Positions 43,021 through 51,266 of a stretch of 60,434 bases of DNA are shown in pieces. Within the stretch, counting starts at the first letter, position 1. Each line of letters starts with the position of its first letter. The notes under the pieces are model-generated. The model was not told the origin of the DNA. It worked only from the letters and a program-made list of their open reading frames with translations, and did no database searches. Source of the DNA: Bacillota bacterium (GTDB lineage Bacteria > Bacillota > Limnochordia > Darwinibacteriales > DTU012); contig JAAYMV010000003.1 in NCBI GenBank assembly GCA_012521185.1, positions 1-60,434 on the forward strand. Reading direction: 5' to 3'. A program made the translations under genes and the position numbers.

Positions 43021-44310
43021 GTGGTGATGTTGGATAAAGTAGTGATTATCGATTTTGGTACAAGATTTAGTCAGTCTATTGCTCGCAAAGTACGCGAGCA
43101 TCATATTTATAGTGAAATTGTTTCAGCAGATACTGCTGTTCCTGAAATTAAAGCATTGGCACCTAATGGCATCATTGTTTGTGGAAATGAACATCAGGAT
43201 GTCAACCAATCCTTTGTGTTAAAAGAAGATTTATTGACCATTAATGTTCCTGTTTTAGGGATTGGTCATGGACTTGAGAATTGTAATTTTCCTATCTTAA
43301 CTAACTACGATTCACATGCGCTACGCAGTTTTTTAGTTGATCAATGTAAGTGTGAGCAAAATTGGAATGCAGCTACATATGCTAGTCACTTAATTGAGAG
43401 TATTAGAAAACAAGTAGGCAATGAGCGGGTTATTTGTGGTTTAAGCGGCGGTTTAGACTCATCGGTAGCTGCTGTTTTAGTCCACCGGGCTGTTGGTGAT
43501 CAATTAACCTGTATTTTTGTAGATCATGGATTTATGCGAAAAAATGAAGCAGAACAGGTAGTAACTACTTTTAAGAATAAGTTTAATATTAACTTAGTCC
43601 ATGTTGATGCCAGTCAGCGGTTTTTAGGCAAGCTGGAAGATGTTAGTGATCCAGAGCAAAAACGGAAGATTATTGGTAACGAGTTCATTAATGTTTTTCA
43701 AGATGAAGCGACTAAAATTGGAGATGCTAAGTTTTTGGTCCAAGGCACCCTTTATTCTGATGTAATTGAAAGTATGACTAGTCAAGGGAAAGTCATCAAA
43801 TCTCATCATAATGTAGGAGGTTTACCTGAGGATCTGCAATTTGAGTTAGTGGAACCTTTGCGTACATTATTTAAGGATGAAGTTAGAGAGCTAGCTAAAT
43901 ATCTTGGTTTACCAGAGGAAATAGTTTGGCGTCATCCTTTTCCAGGTCCAGGCTTAGCGATACGGATTATCGGGGAGATAACTAAAGAACGGTTAGATAT
44001 TTTACGGGAAGCCGATGCCATTTATTTAGATGAAATTCGTCAAGCTGGTTTATATCGAGACATTTGGCAAGCATTTGCTGTTTTGACAAATACTCAAACA
44101 GTTGGAGTGACTAATAATCAGCGTACCTATGAATATGTTTTAGCGTTACGGGCAGTAGTTAGTGATGATGCGATGAGTGCTGATTGGGTACGAATACCTT
44201 ACGAAGTGTTAGCGAAAATCAGTAATCGTATTATTCGAGAAGTACCTGGAGTAAATCGGGTTGTTTATGACATCAGCTCAAAGCCGCCAGCAACTATTGA
44301 GTGGGAGTAA
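43021..44310 (+). CDS. guaA: GMP synthetase (GuaA) with a truncated, catalytically dead glutaminase domain
   Basis: A 429-residue protein, about 80 shorter than usual GuaA (510 or so). The ATP-pyrophosphatase domain is intact (P-loop CGLSGGLDSSVAAVLVHRAV at 139-158) and the C-terminal dimerisation domain ends normally (ISSKPPATIEWE). The N-terminal class I glutaminase domain is reduced to about 105 residues. The nucleophile elbow normally GICYG reads GIGHG (80-84), with Gly in place of Cys. The GGP oxyanion motif is CGNE, and the segment carrying the catalytic His-Glu (HPE) is deleted, so the frame jumps from the elbow to the linker LRSFLVDQCKCEQNWNAATY. The frame is clean, so this is not an obvious frameshift. 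It should use free ammonia to convert XMP to GMP, or rely on a separate glutaminase. The start could be GTG 43021 or ATG 43027. Confidence 0.9.
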   Translation: MVMLDKVVIIDFGTRFSQSIARKVREHHIYSEIVSADTAVPEIKALAPNGIIVCGNEHQDVNQSFVLKEDLLTINVPVLGIGHGLENCNFPILTNYDSHALRSFLVDQCKCEQNWNAATYASHLIESIRKQVGNERVICGLSGGLDSSVAAVLVHRAVGDQLTCIFVDHGFMRKNEAEQVVTTFKNKFNINLVHVDASQRFLGKLEDVSDPEQKRKIIGNEFINVFQDEATKIGDAKFLVQGTLYSDVIESMTSQGKVIKSHHNVGGLPEDLQFELVEPLRTLFKDEVRELAKYLGLPEEIVWRHPFPGPGLAIRIIGEITKERLDILREADAIYLDEIRQAGLYRDIWQAFAVLTNTQTVGVTNNQRTYEYVLALRAVVSDDAMSADWVRIPYEVLAKISNRIIREVPGVNRVVYDISSKPPATIEWE

Positions 44311-44322
44311 GGGGGAGTTAGA

Positions 44323-45510
44323 GTGGAGTTAAAGACACCGAGAGGAGTTAAAGATTTTTTGCCAGTTGAGGCTCGATGGAAAACTGAGTTAGAGTCAGAG
44401 ATTAGACGCATCTTTCGTACATGGGGTTTTCAGGAAATAATAACCCCTACTTTTGAGTTTTTCGAGATCTTCGAACAGGGCAGTATCAATGCTCGTGAGG
44501 CTTACCGTTTTGTCGGCCGTGATGGAGAGCTACTTACTCTACGCTATGATTTAACAACACCTATTGCCCGAATGGTAGCTAGTCGATTAAAAGATCAGCC
44601 TAAGCCATTACGGTTAGCCTATTTAGCTAATGTGTTTCGTTATGATGATGTGCAAGTCGGTTTCCAAAGAGAGTTCTATCAAAGTGGTGTAGAGTTAATT
44701 GGCAGTGCTAATCCAGCAACTGATGCTGAGATTATCGCTTTAGCCATTACTTTGTTTAATACTATGGGTGTAAAAGATTTTAGGTTAGATATTGGTCAGG
44801 TAGAATTTTTTCATGGTATTATGGAAGATTGCCAGTGTCAAAAGACTAAAAAGTTAATTTGGAAAGCCTTGTTAAGAAATGATTTAGTAGGATTGCGGGA
44901 TGTGGTTAATTCTACAGAGTTAAATGAGTCTACGAAAAAGTTATTACTAGACTTACCTCAATTACGTGGGCAAGCGGAAGTGTTAGACGAAGCCTACTGT
45001 AAAACAGAGAACCACAGGGCTCGGCAAGCAATTTTAAACTTGAAACAAGTTTATCAGCTGTTAGTTGATTATGGAGTAACTGATCAAGTTTACATAGATT
45101 TGGGTATGGTTAAGTCCTTAGAGTATTATACTGGTGTAGTCTTAGAAGGATATGTGCCAGATATTGGTTTTACCTTAATTAGCGGCGGACGATATGATAA
45201 CTTAAGCAGTCGCTTTGGCAATCAGTTACCTGCAGTTGGTTTTGCTCTAGGTTTAGAACGATTAATGTTAGTACTAGAGCAGCAAGGTTTGAAACCAGCC
45301 AACAAGGCGCAAGGAATTTTAGTTTTACCCCATGATTGGGTCAAGGCTTTGCAGTATGCTAAGGAACAACGACAAGCAGGAATTCAGGTGGAAATAGACA
45401 CAGAAGAATTAACGGTGGAGCAAGCTAAAAAATATGCAGCCGCCAAGAACATGAAAGCCTTGGTTGTAGCTGGTGAAAAACTAGAGATAATCGAGTTAGC
45501 GGAGGACTAG
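44323..45510 (+). CDS. hisZ: ATP phosphoribosyltransferase regulatory subunit HisZ
   Basis: A 395-residue paralogue of histidyl-tRNA synthetase that lacks the anticodon-binding and aminoacylation functions and regulates short-form HisG. Motif 2-like sequences (RYDLTTPIARMVASRL, AYLANVFRYDDVQVGFQREF) and the histidine-A loop region (LISGGRYDNLSSRFGNQLPA) are kept. It is paired with the short HisG downstream, as required for activity. The start is a GTG after GGGGGAGTTAGA. It opens the histidine operon 12 bases after guaA, implying shared transcription. Confidence 0.94.
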   Translation: MELKTPRGVKDFLPVEARWKTELESEIRRIFRTWGFQEIITPTFEFFEIFEQGSINAREAYRFVGRDGELLTLRYDLTTPIARMVASRLKDQPKPLRLAYLANVFRYDDVQVGFQREFYQSGVELIGSANPATDAEIIALAITLFNTMGVKDFRLDIGQVEFFHGIMEDCQCQKTKKLIWKALLRNDLVGLRDVVNSTELNESTKKLLLDLPQLRGQAEVLDEAYCKTENHRARQAILNLKQVYQLLVDYGVTDQVYIDLGMVKSLEYYTGVVLEGYVPDIGFTLISGGRYDNLSSRFGNQLPAVGFALGLERLMLVLEQQGLKPANKAQGILVLPHDWVKALQYAKEQRQAGIQVEIDTEELTVEQAKKYAAAKNMKALVVAGEKLEIIELAED

Positions 45511-45523
45511 TAGGGAGGGGAAA

Positions 45524-46156
45524 ATGGTGTTAAGTATTGCAGTTTCCAAAGGCAGGCTGCTTGATTCGTTTATTGAAATATTAGAAAAAGCTAAATATCC
45601 CTGTGATAATTTGAAAAAGGAAACTCGTAAGCTTGTTATAGAAAGTAAAGAGGCTGGCTTGCGGTTTATTTTAGCAAAACCTGCTGATGTTCCTACCTAC
45701 GTAGAATATGGGGCAGCTGACTTAGGAGTAGTTGGTAAAGATACTTTAATGGAAGCAGATAAAAATGTAGCTGAACTGGTTGATTTAGGTTACGGTCGGT
45801 GTCAATTGGTGGTTGCCATACCAAAAGCTTTAGGGATCACAAATGTGACGGATCTGGATTTTAATAGCAGGGTGGCTAGTAAGTATCCACGAATTACTTT
45901 GGAATTTTTTAATAAAAAAGGAATTCAAGTAGAGATTATTCCCTTAAATGGTTCTATAGAGTTAGGACCCATTATTGGTTTAAGCGAAGCTATTGTTGAT
46001 ATTACAGAAACCGGCCGCACTTTAGTGGAGAATGGTTTAGTGGTGATTGATACTATTATGGAAAGTACTTCTCGCCTAATTGCCAACCAGGTTTCTTTAA
46101 AAACCAAACGGCAAGAGGTCTTTGATTTGGTGAAGGCTATTGAAGGAGTGATTTAG
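45524..46156 (+). CDS. hisG: ATP phosphoribosyltransferase catalytic subunit, short form
   Basis: A 210-residue HisG_S that condenses ATP with PRPP, the first step of histidine synthesis. The opening SIAVSKGRLLDSFIEILEKA, the DLGVVGKDTLMEADKNVAEL block and the PRPP loop DITETGRTLVENGL are conserved. The C-terminal regulatory ACT-like domain of long HisG is missing, hence the need for HisZ. It follows hisZ by 13 bases and abuts hisD with no gap. Confidence 0.96.
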   Translation: MVLSIAVSKGRLLDSFIEILEKAKYPCDNLKKETRKLVIESKEAGLRFILAKPADVPTYVEYGAADLGVVGKDTLMEADKNVAELVDLGYGRCQLVVAIPKALGITNVTDLDFNSRVASKYPRITLEFFNKKGIQVEIIPLNGSIELGPIIGLSEAIVDITETGRTLVENGLVVIDTIMESTSRLIANQVSLKTKRQEVFDLVKAIEGVI

Positions 46157-47524
46157 ATGAGGTTAGTTAGAACAAAGGATTGTCAATCGTTAGATGAGGT
46201 CAAGCAGTTGATGACGCGACCTCCATTAGATGAAGTTCAGGTTAGTCCAGCTAGTTTAGAAAGAACCACTCAAGTTTTTGGTGAACCATTAACACCAGTA
46301 GAATCAGTAAATCGGATTATCCAGGATATTAAAAAAGACGGTAATCGAGGATTATTAAAGTATATCGAATTGTTTGACGGGGTAGCTTTGGCTGAAAATC
46401 AGTTATTTGCAACAGAAGAAGAGTTCGTCGCCGCAGAACAAGCCGTTAGTGAGCGATTTAAAGAGGCTTTGCAATTTTCCATTGACAATGTTTGGCGTTT
46501 TCACGAAAAACAATTACAGAATAGTTGGTTTTCTACAGAAGCAGATGGAGTTATTCTCGGACAAAAAGTTACCTCTTTAGATCGTGTTGGAATCTACGTT
46601 CCAGGAGGCAACGCTCCTTTAGTATCTTCGGTGGTAATGTGTGCAATTCCCGCTAAAGTAGCTGGTGTGCCAGAAATTGTTATGGCAACTCCATTACGGA
46701 ACGGAAAAATAGATCCTCATTTATTAGTAGCTGCTAAGGCTTGTGGTGTTACTACTGTGCTAAAAGCTGGTGGTGCGCATGGGATTGCTGCCTTGGCTTA
46801 TGGAACGGAATCTTTAAGAGCGGTTGATAAAATTGTTGGTGCTGGCAATGTTTACGTAACATTAGCCAAGAAAATGGTTTTTGGCACCGTTGGTATTGAT
46901 TCGATAGCCGGACCAAGTGAAATTTTAATTGTGGCTGATGAAACAGCGCCAGCTAAATATATTGCTGCTGATCTGCTATCCCAAGCGGAACATGATTGGG
47001 AAGCAGCAGTGTGCTTAATTACTACTAGTGAAAAATTGGCTCATGAAGTTTTAGTTGAGATTGAGGAACAATTAGCCACATTGAGTACAGCGGAAATTGC
47101 CCGTTCAGCTTTAGACACTTGGGGCTTGATTGTGGTTACTCGTGATGAACAAGAAAGCATTGAACTAGCTAATATTTTTGCTGCCGAACACTTAGAATTG
47201 ATGGTGAAAGATCCATGGACGATGATGGGCAAAATTCGGCATGCTGGAGCAATATTCTTGGGTAAATATTCATCAGAGCCGATTGGCGACTATGTTGCAG
47301 GTCCAAATCATGTGTTGCCGACTAACGGTACTGCCCGCTTTTTATCGCCATTAAGTACTAATGATTTTCTAAAAACCTCTAGCATTATAAGTTTCTCAGT
47401 AGATGGTTTTCTCAAACATGGACCACATGCTGTTGAAATTGCTGATCGGGAAGGTTTAGAGGCTCATGGAAATGCTATTCGCGTTAGATTAGACGATTTA
47501 AAGGCTGGTGAGCAGAATGAGTGA
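46157..47524 (+). CDS. hisD: Histidinol dehydrogenase
   Basis: A 455-residue zinc enzyme catalysing the last two oxidations, histidinol to histidine. Conserved blocks are SLDRVGIYVPGGNAPLVSSV, VDKIVGAGNVYVTLAKKMVF, IDSIAGPSEILIVADETAPA and the catalytic Glu/His stretch GPNHVLPTNGTARFLSPLST. It is slightly longer than usual (about 430) owing to N-terminal residues. The ATG directly follows the hisG stop, and the 3' end overlaps the hisB start by 8 bases. Confidence 0.96.
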   Translation: MRLVRTKDCQSLDEVKQLMTRPPLDEVQVSPASLERTTQVFGEPLTPVESVNRIIQDIKKDGNRGLLKYIELFDGVALAENQLFATEEEFVAAEQAVSERFKEALQFSIDNVWRFHEKQLQNSWFSTEADGVILGQKVTSLDRVGIYVPGGNAPLVSSVVMCAIPAKVAGVPEIVMATPLRNGKIDPHLLVAAKACGVTTVLKAGGAHGIAALAYGTESLRAVDKIVGAGNVYVTLAKKMVFGTVGIDSIAGPSEILIVADETAPAKYIAADLLSQAEHDWEAAVCLITTSEKLAHEVLVEIEEQLATLSTAEIARSALDTWGLIVVTRDEQESIELANIFAAEHLELMVKDPWTMMGKIRHAGAIFLGKYSSEPIGDYVAGPNHVLPTNGTARFLSPLSTNDFLKTSSIISFSVDGFLKHGPHAVEIADREGLEAHGNAIRVRLDDLKAGEQNE

Positions 47525-48119
47525 TCCAGTTCGGGTTGGGGAAGTTGCTCGTAAAACAAGGGAAACAGATATTAGGGTTAAGATTTCCCTTGATGGTACA
47601 GGTACTAGTCAGGTGCAAACAGGAATTGGTTTTTTTGATCACATGCTTACAGCGTTAGCCCGGCATGGCTTCTTTGATCTGCAAATAAGTTGTGTTGGCG
47701 ATCTAGAGGTTGATGGTCACCATACCGTGGAAGATGTAGGGATTTGTCTAGGACAAGCCTTTAAAATAGCGTTAGGCGATGGGTCAGGTGTAATACGGTA
47801 TGGTAATGCATTTGTACCAATGGATGAAGCTTTAGTGCAAGTTGCCTTAGATATAAGTGGTAGACCTTTTTGTGCTGCAGATTTACAACTTCCACAAGCT
47901 CAAGTGGGAGCATTTGATAGTTGTTTAGCAGAAGAGTTTTTCCGTGCCTTTGCGTTTAATGCTGGAATTACTCTCCATATTCGACAGCTAGCGGGGACAA
48001 ACACTCATCATATAATTGAGGCAGCCTTTAAAGCCTTGGCTAAAGCATTACAACAAGCAGTTACATTTGATCAACGAATTGACGGAACCCTTTCTACTAA
48101 GGGAAGTTTAGATTTATGA
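47517..48119 (+). CDS. hisB: Imidazoleglycerol-phosphate dehydratase
   Basis: About 200 residues; a monofunctional HisB without the phosphatase domain found in enterics. The manganese-binding His clusters are DGHHTVEDVGICLGQAF and NTHHIIEAAFKALAKAL, plus TGIGFFDHMLTALARHG. The ATG at 47517, overlapping the hisD end, fits the family N-terminus better than the in-frame GTG at 47508. Only 30 bases separate it from hisA; the hisH gene normally found between hisB and hisA in many operons is absent. Confidence 0.95.
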   Translation: MSDPVRVGEVARKTRETDIRVKISLDGTGTSQVQTGIGFFDHMLTALARHGFFDLQISCVGDLEVDGHHTVEDVGICLGQAFKIALGDGSGVIRYGNAFVPMDEALVQVALDISGRPFCAADLQLPQAQVGAFDSCLAEEFFRAFAFNAGITLHIRQLAGTNTHHIIEAAFKALAKALQQAVTFDQRIDGTLSTKGSLDL

Positions 48120-48149
48120 ACATGAAAATATAGAGAAGGGGTGTTTTCG

Positions 48150-48878
48150 ATGCTAATAATTCCAGCCATTGATATTATTGATGGGCAGTGTGTTCGCCTA
48201 GAGCAAGGTGATTATGAAAAAAAGACCGTTTATAGTAACGATCCTGTAGAGATAGCTTTAGATTTTCAAGCGGAAGGTGCCGAACTAATTCACTTGGTAG
48301 ATTTGGATGGTGCAAAGGCCGGTCAACCTTTGAATTTAGAGGTAGTTAGTAAAATCGTTCAGGCTTTAGAAGTGCCAGTGGAACTTGGTGGTGGAATTAG
48401 AGATCTAGCAACTGTAAGGCGAGTTCTAGATCTTGGGGTAGAACGAGTAATCTTAGGAACAGTTGTTTTAAATAAGCCAGAATGGTTTGAGCAGGCAGTA
48501 GCTGAGTATGGTGAACGAATTGTAGTGGGTATCGATGCGCGTAATGGCTATGTGGCTGTGCAGGGATGGCTGCAAACTACAGAAAAACGTGCCTTTGATT
48601 TAGCGTTAGAAATGAAAGAAATCGGTGTGCAAGAGATTATTTACACTGATATTGCTCGGGATGGAATGCTGCAAGGGCCTAATTTAGTGGAATTAGAGAA
48701 AATGGGGGCTACTGGTTTAAAAATAGTTGCTTCTGGTGGAGTTTCAACTTTAGAGGATATTCATAACTTGAAACAGTTAGAAGATCAAGGAGTTTATGCG
48801 GCAATTATCGGTAAAGCTCTTTATACTAAAGATATTAATTTATCCACTGCTATTAGGCTAGCTAGGGGAGAGAACTAG
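48150..48878 (+). CDS. hisA: ProFAR isomerase HisA
   Basis: About 242 residues; a TIM-barrel isomerase acting on the fourth step of histidine synthesis. The N-terminal [20 protein letters not shown] with catalytic Asp8, the phosphate-binding [20 protein letters not shown] and [16 protein letters not shown], with the second catalytic Asp, are intact. The ATG at 48150 follows GAGAAGGGG; an in-frame GTG at 48141 overlaps that site. One base separates it from hisF. Confidence 0.96.
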   Translation: MLIIPAIDIIDGQCVRLEQGDYEKKTVYSNDPVEIALDFQAEGAELIHLVDLDGAKAGQPLNLEVVSKIVQALEVPVELGGGIRDLATVRRVLDLGVERVILGTVVLNKPEWFEQAVAEYGERIVVGIDARNGYVAVQGWLQTTEKRAFDLALEMKEIGVQEIIYTDIARDGMLQGPNLVELEKMGATGLKIVASGGVSTLEDIHNLKQLEDQGVYAAIIGKALYTKDINLSTAIRLARGEN

Positions 48879-48879
48879 G

Positions 48880-49653
48880 ATGACGGATTATAAACGGATC
48901 ATACCTTGTTTAGATATTAAAGATGGACGAATCGTCAAGGGCACAAACTTTGTTGGATTACGAGATGTTGGAGACCCAGTGGAATTAGCAGCTGTTTATA
49001 ATCAATCAGGAGCTGATGAAATTGTCTTTTTAGACATTACCGCTTCCACTGAAGATAGAAGTATTTTGTTCGATGTCTTGGAACGGACTGCAGCAAAACT
49101 AACTATCCCATTAATCGTTGGTGGCGGAATACGCAGTACTGAAGATATTCGTAAGATTTTAGCTGCCGGCGCTAGTAAGGTTTCCATTAGTTCAGCAGCT
49201 GTGACTAATCCAAATTTGATCCAGCAGGCTGCTGAGGAATTTGGCAGACAGCGAATTGTAATTGCCATTGACGTTAAATGGTCGTCTGAGAATAACTATT
49301 GGGAAGTCGTTACTCAGGGAGGCCGAAACTTTACTGGCTTGAATGCGTTAGAATGGGCTCGAGAAGTGGAGGAACTTGGTGCTGGTGAAATCTTGTTAAC
49401 CAGTATGGATGCTGACGGTACTAAAAATGGTTATGATACTCAACTAACTGCAGCCGTAGCCGATGAAGTAAGTATTCCGATTATTGCTAGTGGTGGAGCA
49501 GGTAAATTAGAAGACTTTCGTGATATTTTGACCATTGGAAAAGCAGATGCTGCTTTAGCTGCTTCTTTGTTTCATTTTCAAGAATTAAGCGTCCAGCAGG
49601 TTAAGGACTATCTAGCTAGTTGTAATATTCCAGTGAAAATCAGTAAAGCATAA
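48880..49653 (+). CDS. hisF: Imidazole glycerol phosphate synthase cyclase subunit HisF
   Basis: A 257-residue TIM barrel that cyclises PRFAR with ammonia to IGP and AICAR. The catalytic aspartates are present ([16 protein letters not shown], Asp12; IAIDVKW). The ammonia-gate charges corresponding to Thermotoga Arg5, Glu46, Lys99 and Glu167 are also kept (KRII, DEIVF, SKVS, AGEILL). However, the highly conserved GADKVSIN is GASKVSIS. Ser99 replaces the Asp (Asp98 in Thermotoga) that contacts HisH and is required for its activation, and Ser104 replaces Asn103. With no hisH gene in the operon, this suggests that HisF works with free ammonia. Confidence 0.95.
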   Translation: MTDYKRIIPCLDIKDGRIVKGTNFVGLRDVGDPVELAAVYNQSGADEIVFLDITASTEDRSILFDVLERTAAKLTIPLIVGGGIRSTEDIRKILAAGASKVSISSAAVTNPNLIQQAAEEFGRQRIVIAIDVKWSSENNYWEVVTQGGRNFTGLNALEWAREVEELGAGEILLTSMDADGTKNGYDTQLTAAVADEVSIPIIASGGAGKLEDFRDILTIGKADAALAASLFHFQELSVQQVKDYLASCNIPVKISKA

Positions 49654-49667
49654 TGGGGGTAGCAGAA

Positions 49668-50297
49668 GTGAATATTAAAGAATTAAAATTTAATAGTGAT
49701 GGATTAATTCCTGCTATTATCCAGGATAACAAAGGGCAAGTTCTAATGTTAGCTTATATGAATGAAGAATCTTTAGCCAAAACTTTAGCAACAGGTTATA
49801 CCTGGTTTTATAGTCGTAGCCGACAAAAATTATGGCAAAAAGGTGAAAGCTCAGGTAACACTCAAAAAGTGTTAAAAATCGTTGCTGACTGCGATGGTGA
49901 TTCTTTGTTAGTTACTGTTCAACAAAATGGTACTGGAGCATGTCATAAAGGAACTCCAACCTGCTTCAGCTATCCCGTAAAAGAGTTTGCAGAACAAGGG
50001 ACAGATTCTCAGTTAGTTGGTGCAGAAGTTTTACAAGAAGTGTATAATGTAGTTTTAGATCGTAAACATCATCCAAAGGAAAATTCTTATACTAATTATC
50101 TCTTTAGAGAGGGAATTGATAAGATCCTTAAAAAAATTGGGGAAGAGGCTGCTGAAACCATCATTGCCGCCAAGAATACGGATTCATCAGAATTAATTTA
50201 TGAAGCAAGCGATTTTCTCTATCATTTAATAGTTTTATTAGTTGAAAAAGAGATTAGTTTACAGGAAATCTGGCAAGAGTTAAGTTCACGCCGATAA
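49668..50297 (+). CDS. hisIE: Bifunctional phosphoribosyl-AMP cyclohydrolase / phosphoribosyl-ATP pyrophosphatase HisIE
   Basis: About 209 residues. The HisI half (residues 1-110) carries the zinc/magnesium site blocks [40 protein letters not shown] and [14 protein letters not shown]. The HisE half (from about 125) has the MazG-like [12 protein letters not shown] and [13 protein letters not shown]. Together they perform steps two and three. The GTG at 49668 is preferred because GGGGGT precedes it by 8 bases and the family start ([18 protein letters not shown]) follows. The ATG at 49653, overlapping hisF, is the alternative. It is the last gene of the operon; hisC and hisH are not in the cluster. 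Confidence 0.95.
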   Translation: MNIKELKFNSDGLIPAIIQDNKGQVLMLAYMNEESLAKTLATGYTWFYSRSRQKLWQKGESSGNTQKVLKIVADCDGDSLLVTVQQNGTGACHKGTPTCFSYPVKEFAEQGTDSQLVGAEVLQEVYNVVLDRKHHPKENSYTNYLFREGIDKILKKIGEEAAETIIAAKNTDSSELIYEASDFLYHLIVLLVEKEISLQEIWQELSSRR

Positions 50298-50336
50298 AAA
50301 ACCTGTCCAATTCTATGGAATAGAAAAGGACAGGTT
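50296..50336 (-). terminator. Terminator of the SleB-like gene, also between it and hisIE
   Basis: AACCTGTCC (50300-50308) pairs with GGACAGGTT (50328-50336), enclosing a second small stem, TTCTA/TAGAA. On the minus strand the stem is followed by a T run (complement of AAAAAA at 50296-50301), so it suits the minus-strand gene best. Confidence 0.78.
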
Positions 50337-50351
50337 CTGATAATTAACTGA

Positions 50352-51140
50352 TTACCTGAAAAAGTTATGATTGCCTATTTTCAATTTGATGGGATCTTTG
50401 TCCCATTGTTGCCAAACCCAGGGACGTTTACCATTGGACCATTGTGGTACTTTGTTAGGCGCGAAGAATCCAGTAGCGCCCATGGTAGGATCCCATCCGG
50501 CTAAAGCTTGTCTCGAAGCGTCTTTAGCACTTTGAGTTGCCGGTAGATCAATGGTGCCGTTTTTGACCGGCTCATATTGATAATACTTAATGCCATTGGT
50601 GACAGTCACTTGATAAACTACTCCAGTAATGGTGTTAGGGTAGCGACTATCCAATACTCGATTAAGCACCGTGGCTGCTACTGCAACTTGTCCGATATAG
50701 CTTTCGCCACGGGCTTCTGAACTTACCAGGCGGGCAAATAAATCTAATTCAGTTGGGGAGATCTTTGGTGTCATAGCGATATCCTTAATGGTATTGCCAT
50801 GGACATAGACTTGGAGTTCAACCGTGTTGTACCAGGTTTGTTTAGCCCGTAAGGTATAGGTACCATTAGGTAGGTTGTCCACTTGATAAGTACCGTTTTT
50901 GATCGGTATGATTCTACCGTCTATTTCAATGTTCCCTGATTCTAACTTGAAATCTTTATAAGTTGGATCATAAACTGTTCCGGTTAGTGATCCATATTGG
51001 CCAGTACCCTCACCTCCAACATTGTTGTTTTCTTCGCCTGGCGGAGTAACATCAGGCAATCCGCCAATAGTACATCCAGAGAAAGATAAAATAAGGATAA
51101 ATAAATAAAATAAGGCCAACTTTCGTACCAAATGTTTCAC
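50352..51140 (-). CDS. SleB/CwlJ-type cell wall hydrolase lipoprotein with carboxypeptidase-regulatory-like domain
   Basis: A 262-residue protein with a lipoprotein signal (LALFYLFILILSFSGC; Cys at about residue 23) and a Ser/Gly/Asn-rich linker. A small beta-sandwich (YGSLTGTVYDPTYKDFKLES, then LPNGTYTLRAKQT) is followed by a C-terminal Hydrolase_2 domain. That domain starts with ELDLFARLVSSEARGESYIG and includes QVAVAATVLNRVLDSRYPNT and AGWDPTMGATGFFAPNK, the SleB/CwlJ-type signature with the catalytic Glu in SSEARGE. In spore formers such proteins degrade cortex peptidoglycan; here the lipid anchor points to membrane attachment. It diverges from pcrA. The domain layout parallels that of the S8 lipoprotein at 27-29 kb. 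Confidence 0.88.
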   Translation of the reverse strand: MKHLVRKLALFYLFILILSFSGCTIGGLPDVTPPGEENNNVGGEGTGQYGSLTGTVYDPTYKDFKLESGNIEIDGRIIPIKNGTYQVDNLPNGTYTLRAKQTWYNTVELQVYVHGNTIKDIAMTPKISPTELDLFARLVSSEARGESYIGQVAVAATVLNRVLDSRYPNTITGVVYQVTVTNGIKYYQYEPVKNGTIDLPATQSAKDASRQALAGWDPTMGATGFFAPNKVPQWSNGKRPWVWQQWDKDPIKLKIGNHNFFR

Positions 51141-51206
51141 ATCCTTCCAGAGTTGTAATATTTTCTCTGATTACTTTTTCGCTTTTTAGCCGAGTAAACC
51201 TTTAGG

Positions 51207-51234
51207 TTGTTTATGGAAGGAGATCAGTTATAAT
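51207..51234 (+). promoter_or_regulatory. pcrA promoter
   Basis: TTGTTT (51207-51212), 16-base spacer, TATAAT (51229-51234), 32 bases before the pcrA start. It would drive pcrA-ligA-gatCAB. Confidence 0.6.
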
Positions 51235-51266
51235 ATAGATTGATATTATTTTGCTAGGAGGATTTT

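Noticed and set aside
43021-43450. guaA truncation as a frameshift or broken gene
   Set aside because: The frame is continuous, residue composition is normal through the deletion point, and the linker to the ATPase domain is conserved. Sequencing error cannot be excluded without reads, but nothing in the sequence suggests it.
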